Source: Lachnoclostridium phytofermentans
GTDB taxonomy: Bacteria > Bacillota > Clostridia > Lachnospirales > Lachnospiraceae
Length of the DNA: 64,000 nt
Direction: 5' to 3'
NCBI RefSeq assembly: GCF_000733755.1
Contig: NZ_JPOF01000003.1
Coordinates: 372,001 to 436,000 of the forward strand
Notes under the pieces: generated by a model
The model's database searches: none
What the model saw: the letters and a program-made list of their open reading frames with translations, nothing else
What the model was told of the DNA's origin: nothing
Shown: piece by piece, positions 60,520 to 64,000 of the stretch
How the letters are laid out: each line of letters begins with the position of its first letter
How positions within the stretch are numbered: the first letter of the stretch is position 1
Position numbers and translations under genes: made by a program

Positions 60520-63500
60520 TTACTTTTTATCTATTTTACTTTCAAGCTCAATCATTAACTCAATAATATGAGTTTCTAACTCATCAATTTTCTTATCCTT
60601 TTCTGCTAAATTCATTTCTAATAATTGCTTCTCTTTATATAGGTTCTCTTTATTAAGCTTCTCATTATCGACTGTATCATCTATTATTGATTTTTCCTTC
60701 TCTTTGAACTCCTTGATTTCAGTAGTTAAAGTATTATTTATTTGTTGAAGTTCTTCATTTTTATCTATTAATTGCTGTATTACTTTTGTCTGCTCTTCTA
60801 CTCTATCTTTTTGCTTTGCTATATTCATCGTTTGTTCAATAGAGATGTCACGTTGCCTCTCTAATGCAAGCTTTGCTGAGTTCATGATAGCATCTTTTTG
60901 ATCTATTTTACTTAATAAAGTATTCTTCTCAGATTCACTCACTTTTATTTTTTCTTCTAACTGGCTAATAAGTTCTTGTGCTCTTTTTACCTCACTTGAA
61001 AGAACTTCTTTATCATTCGTAATTTGTTTCATTGCTTCTTGCAGCTGATTCATATCATTTGCTTTTGTTACATCTTCTTGATGAATCTTATATAATTTTT
61101 GTTCTAATTGATAAATATGTTCTTTCCGTTGTTCTAAAAGCTTATCTTTTTCATTGATAAGTACTTCGTAATCAATCACTTTTTGCTCAACTACTTTTAA
61201 GCTTTCCACCTCATTTTCAATCTTTTCTTCAAGTAATTTAATCTTATTGTCAGCTTGTTCTTGTAACGCTTGAGTTTCTCCTCTTAGATCTCTATTCTCA
61301 AACTCAGCTTGTTCTAGCTTCTTATTTAGATTATGAACTTCTTCCTTGGTTAACTCTATATAATCCTCTAACTCACTAAGCTTAGCTTTCAGGGATATCT
61401 CTTCTTCATTTAACTTTTTAATGATACACTGTAATTGCTCTTTTTCCTGGAATTCTCTTGCTATCTGATCTTCTAATAACTTTTTCTCTTTTCTTGCATT
61501 TTCTTTTATCTCATCTTGTTCCATTTGAGCAAGTTTCTTATATTCTTCAAGTTTATTCTCTGATAATTTTTTATATTCTTCTAATCTAGTTTCTGCTTCT
61601 ACATATAGATTTTCTTTCTCTTGTTCTGCAAATTTCTTGAATTTTTCTAGTTCCAGTTCTGAGTTTGTTTTAATTGCTTCTTTTTCAACTTTTGCATCTT
61701 CTTTTATTAAAAGAATCTCTTGATTAAATTTTTCTTGTAACTCTTCATTTTCTTTGATGAATGTTTTTTTCAGGTTTTCGACCTCAAGACTTGCTTCAGC
61801 TTTCAGTCTTTTCATTTCCTCCTGTACCCTATGATTCTCTTCTGTAGAGTGTTTTAGTTTAAAAGAGACTTCGGAGACTTCCGCTTCAGATAATTCTATA
61901 AGTTCTTCTAATTCTCGAATCTTTGACTCCAAATTAGCTTCTGTTTCTCTTGAATTCTCAACTTCTTCCTTTAACTGTTCTCTTTCTTTAGCTGCAACGA
62001 TTAACTTCTCCTCAAGGAGGTTTCTCTCTTTTACCGTCTTCTCTTTTAACTCTTCTTGTTCAAGAGCTACAAGTTTCTTATATTCTTCTAATTCGTTTTC
62101 CTTAGAAGTTTTTATATCTTCTTTCTCTTTTTCAACTACTGTCTTTATATTTTCTATCTCAAGTTGTGCAAGCTTCTTGTGTTCTTCTAACTCACGTTCC
62201 GCTTTCACCTTCATATCTTCTTTTTCCCTTGTTACAAGCTTCTTATATTCCTCTAAGTCTTGATTTGCTTGCGATCTAATAGCTTCCTTCTCTTGTTCCG
62301 CAAGCTCCAAGTATTCTTCTAAATCTTGCTCTGCTTGCGCTCTAATGTTGCTTCTCTCTTGCTCAAACTTTTCCTGTAACTTTAAATTTTCTGCTTGAAA
62401 TTGTTTTTTCAGAATATCTATCTCGTTGCTTGCTTGTTTTTTCAGAGTATCTATCTCGTTGCTTGCTTGTTTTTTAACCGTTTCTACTTCATTCAGTAGC
62501 CTAGTATTTTCTTCCTCTCCCTGCTTTAGCTTCTCAGATATTTGAGCAACTTCATTTCCTGATAACTCCAATAGTTCTTCAAGCTCGCTAACCTTAGATG
62601 TTAGGTTTTCAGCTTCTTTACTTAAGTTTTCTAGCTGTTTTATTAGTTGCTCTTTCTCGAGTCTGGAAGAGGTTAGTAAACCTTCAAGCTCCAGTTTTTC
62701 AGCATCTAACTTCTCTTTTTCTTTGGTTAAACCATCCAGTTTTTGAGACAGGATATTAATTTCTTCTAATGACTTTTTATGATCCGAGTTTGATTTTTCG
62801 ACTAGAGTTGAAAGCTCCTCAATTTCATTTACCTTTATCAGATTTTCCGAAGAGGTTTCCTTAAGCTCTTGCTTCGTATGTTCAAGCTGAATCTTTATTT
62901 CTTCTAAAGAATTCGTTAACCCTTGGTTTTTCTTCTCCTCATCTTCTAGCTTAAGTATGAAAGATTTATGTTCTTCCGTTAGAATTACTTTTTCCTTCTC
63001 TAAATCTTTGACTAAATTCTTACTTTGCAGTAATTCACTCTTTATGTTCTCATGAGTATCTAGACATTGATTTAATTCAATTTGTAGCTTTTCTATGTTC
63101 TCTACTAATTTGCTATGTTCTAACTCTTTTTCTTCAAGCTGTTCCTTTTGCTGTAAGAGTTCATTCTTCCCAAGCTCATATTTCGCCTTTAGATCCTCTA
63201 ATTGAATATTCAGACTATCTTGGCTTTTCTTAGCTTCCTCCGACTTAAGTTTTAATTCTTCATTAAGGGCTTTGGCCTTAGTTAGTTCTTCCTTTTGCTT
63301 CTTTTCTTCTTCCTCTAAACCATGGATGAGATCAACCTTATTTTTAATGATGGAAGTTTTTTCCTCAAGCTCCATCTCTAGACTCTTCACGTTCTCCGAA
63401 AGTTTAGAAATTTCATCCTCTTTTTCCGTGAATATAGTCTCTGATTCTTCTAATAGCTTTGCCAGCTCTTTTAGCTGGTTTTCATTCGCTTCTATTTTTG

Positions 63501-63903
63501 CTTTCCCAGACAAACGTTCTTCTTCGCTTATTTTTAATTTATTTTCCAACTCATTCAATGCTTTTTGCTTTTCTTTCACTGTGCTTGAGAGGCTTTCCTT
63601 ATCAAGACGAAGCGCTTTTAGTTTTGAGTCATAATCGTTAACTTCACTGTTCAATCTTGAAATCTGGTCTTCTCTTTCTTTCACATAAGCTTCCACCTCA
63701 GCAGTAATTTCATTGTACTTTGCAATCTCACTTTTGAAAAAAGTAACGCTTTGCTGAAGCTGTCTCATTTCCTGCTCTCGTTTTTCTATAAGTACCCTGC
63801 TTTCTTTATAACTATTACTTAAATCCTCTATTGTTAACAGACTATTCTTATATTCTTGTTCTATCTCTAATAAACGTTGTTTTTCCTGCTTGGATAATAG
63901 CAT
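60520..63903 (-). CDS. Giant coiled-coil protein with long-period internal repeats
   Basis: A 1127-residue protein that is nearly all heptad-patterned coiled coil, rich in Glu, Lys and Leu, with no signal, membrane or enzymatic domain. At least three related blocks begin near residues 438, 661 and 841, each with SKVSELEELLELSGNEV, SKIRELEELIELSEAEV or AKLSELEDYIELTKEEV, followed by an EEN-type spacer. Between them LEEYKKL-type units of about 20 residues repeat many times. The start at 63903 has GGGAG eight bases upstream. It resembles SMC-like or cytoskeletal filament proteins; a scaffold role is an inference. Confidence 0.8.
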   Translation of the reverse strand: MLLSKQEKQRLLEIEQEYKNSLLTIEDLSNSYKESRVLIEKREQEMRQLQQSVTFFKSEIAKYNEITAEVEAYVKEREDQISRLNSEVNDYDSKLKALRLDKESLSSTVKEKQKALNELENKLKISEEERLSGKAKIEANENQLKELAKLLEESETIFTEKEDEISKLSENVKSLEMELEEKTSIIKNKVDLIHGLEEEEKKQKEELTKAKALNEELKLKSEEAKKSQDSLNIQLEDLKAKYELGKNELLQQKEQLEEKELEHSKLVENIEKLQIELNQCLDTHENIKSELLQSKNLVKDLEKEKVILTEEHKSFILKLEDEEKKNQGLTNSLEEIKIQLEHTKQELKETSSENLIKVNEIEELSTLVEKSNSDHKKSLEEINILSQKLDGLTKEKEKLDAEKLELEGLLTSSRLEKEQLIKQLENLSKEAENLTSKVSELEELLELSGNEVAQISEKLKQGEEENTRLLNEVETVKKQASNEIDTLKKQASNEIDILKKQFQAENLKLQEKFEQERSNIRAQAEQDLEEYLELAEQEKEAIRSQANQDLEEYKKLVTREKEDMKVKAERELEEHKKLAQLEIENIKTVVEKEKEDIKTSKENELEEYKKLVALEQEELKEKTVKERNLLEEKLIVAAKEREQLKEEVENSRETEANLESKIRELEELIELSEAEVSEVSFKLKHSTEENHRVQEEMKRLKAEASLEVENLKKTFIKENEELQEKFNQEILLIKEDAKVEKEAIKTNSELELEKFKKFAEQEKENLYVEAETRLEEYKKLSENKLEEYKKLAQMEQDEIKENARKEKKLLEDQIAREFQEKEQLQCIIKKLNEEEISLKAKLSELEDYIELTKEEVHNLNKKLEQAEFENRDLRGETQALQEQADNKIKLLEEKIENEVESLKVVEQKVIDYEVLINEKDKLLEQRKEHIYQLEQKLYKIHQEDVTKANDMNQLQEAMKQITNDKEVLSSEVKRAQELISQLEEKIKVSESEKNTLLSKIDQKDAIMNSAKLALERQRDISIEQTMNIAKQKDRVEEQTKVIQQLIDKNEELQQINNTLTTEIKEFKEKEKSIIDDTVDNEKLNKENLYKEKQLLEMNLAEKDKKIDELETHIIELMIELESKIDKK
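62401..62466 (-). repeat. 33-base tandem repeat inside coiled-coil gene
   Basis: Two adjacent 33-base units (32 of 33 identical) at 62401-62433 and 62434-62466 encode KKQASNEIDTL and KKQASNEIDIL. This points to recent repeat growth in frame. Confidence 0.85.
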
Positions 63904-64000
63904 TTGCGTGCTCCCTTCTATCTTCCTTCTACTTTTGTACATATACTTTGGTAAATGTAATTACCTCTATAAGATAAATTCTATCAATATTCCTTTGTTA

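Overview
The window reads as a chromosomal segment of a low-GC, anaerobic, plant-polysaccharide-fermenting Firmicute of the Lachnospiraceae. The gene set and style (GH5 cellulase with a Pro-Thr linker and CBM2, intracellular GH67 and GH2 enzymes, a fucose pathway, T-box leaders, strong AGGAGG ribosome sites) resemble Lachnoclostridium (Clostridium) phytofermentans. That assignment is an inference from recognisable proteins, not a database match.

Layout. 1-3.2 kb: the start of a metallo-beta-lactamase-fold gene, a multiply frameshifted integrase remnant beside a tRNA-Gly, and a divergent Crp/Fnr regulator and ferredoxin. 3.2-4.0 kb: a small basic protein, a possible structured RNA, and a short transcript with a 22-codon ORF whose ribosome site is buried in a hairpin. 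4.3-9.3 kb: acetyltransferase, proC, a double-HTH MerR regulator, an ABC-2 exporter and a methyltransferase. 9.5-21.6 kb is a carbohydrate block: fucI-fucK-fucU with a divergent AraC regulator, a GH67 alpha-glucuronidase with a divergent AraC regulator, and a GH2 glycosidase. 21.7-28.3 kb: housekeeping and amino-acid genes (cysteine desulfidase family, DegV, M29 peptidase, AzlCD).

28.3-30.8 kb holds a two-gene ABC-type ATPase plus TOPRIM-like pair, a candidate anti-phage module, beside the broken C-terminus of a sugar acetyltransferase. 30.8-35.2 kb has leuA behind a tandem T-box leader and trpB2 behind a tryptophan T-box. 35.3-39.2 kb has a MATE exporter with a MarR repressor and visible operators, and a second MATE exporter.

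39.6-47.05 kb is a decayed mobile element inserted at a second, identical tRNA-Gly. It has a frameshifted integrase, an IS200-type transposase fragment, and a high-GC block from a conjugative or replicative element (Xre regulator, cysteine-rich VLP protein, truncated RepA_N). The block contains two cargo cassettes bounded by repeated sequence. It ends in an array of hairpins and a degenerate copy of the tRNA 3' end. 47.2-54.5 kb is an accessory stretch of small genes, fragments and a chimeric regulator. 54.6-64 kb returns to core-like genes: an aminoglycoside-phosphotransferase-fold kinase, membrane proteins, a secreted GH5 cellulase and a very long repeat-built coiled-coil protein.

Functionally, secreted GH5 would cut cellulose or glucan outside the cell, while GH67, GH2 and the fucose enzymes would process imported oligosaccharides and deoxysugars. 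Their AraC-type regulators are each placed for local sugar-responsive control.
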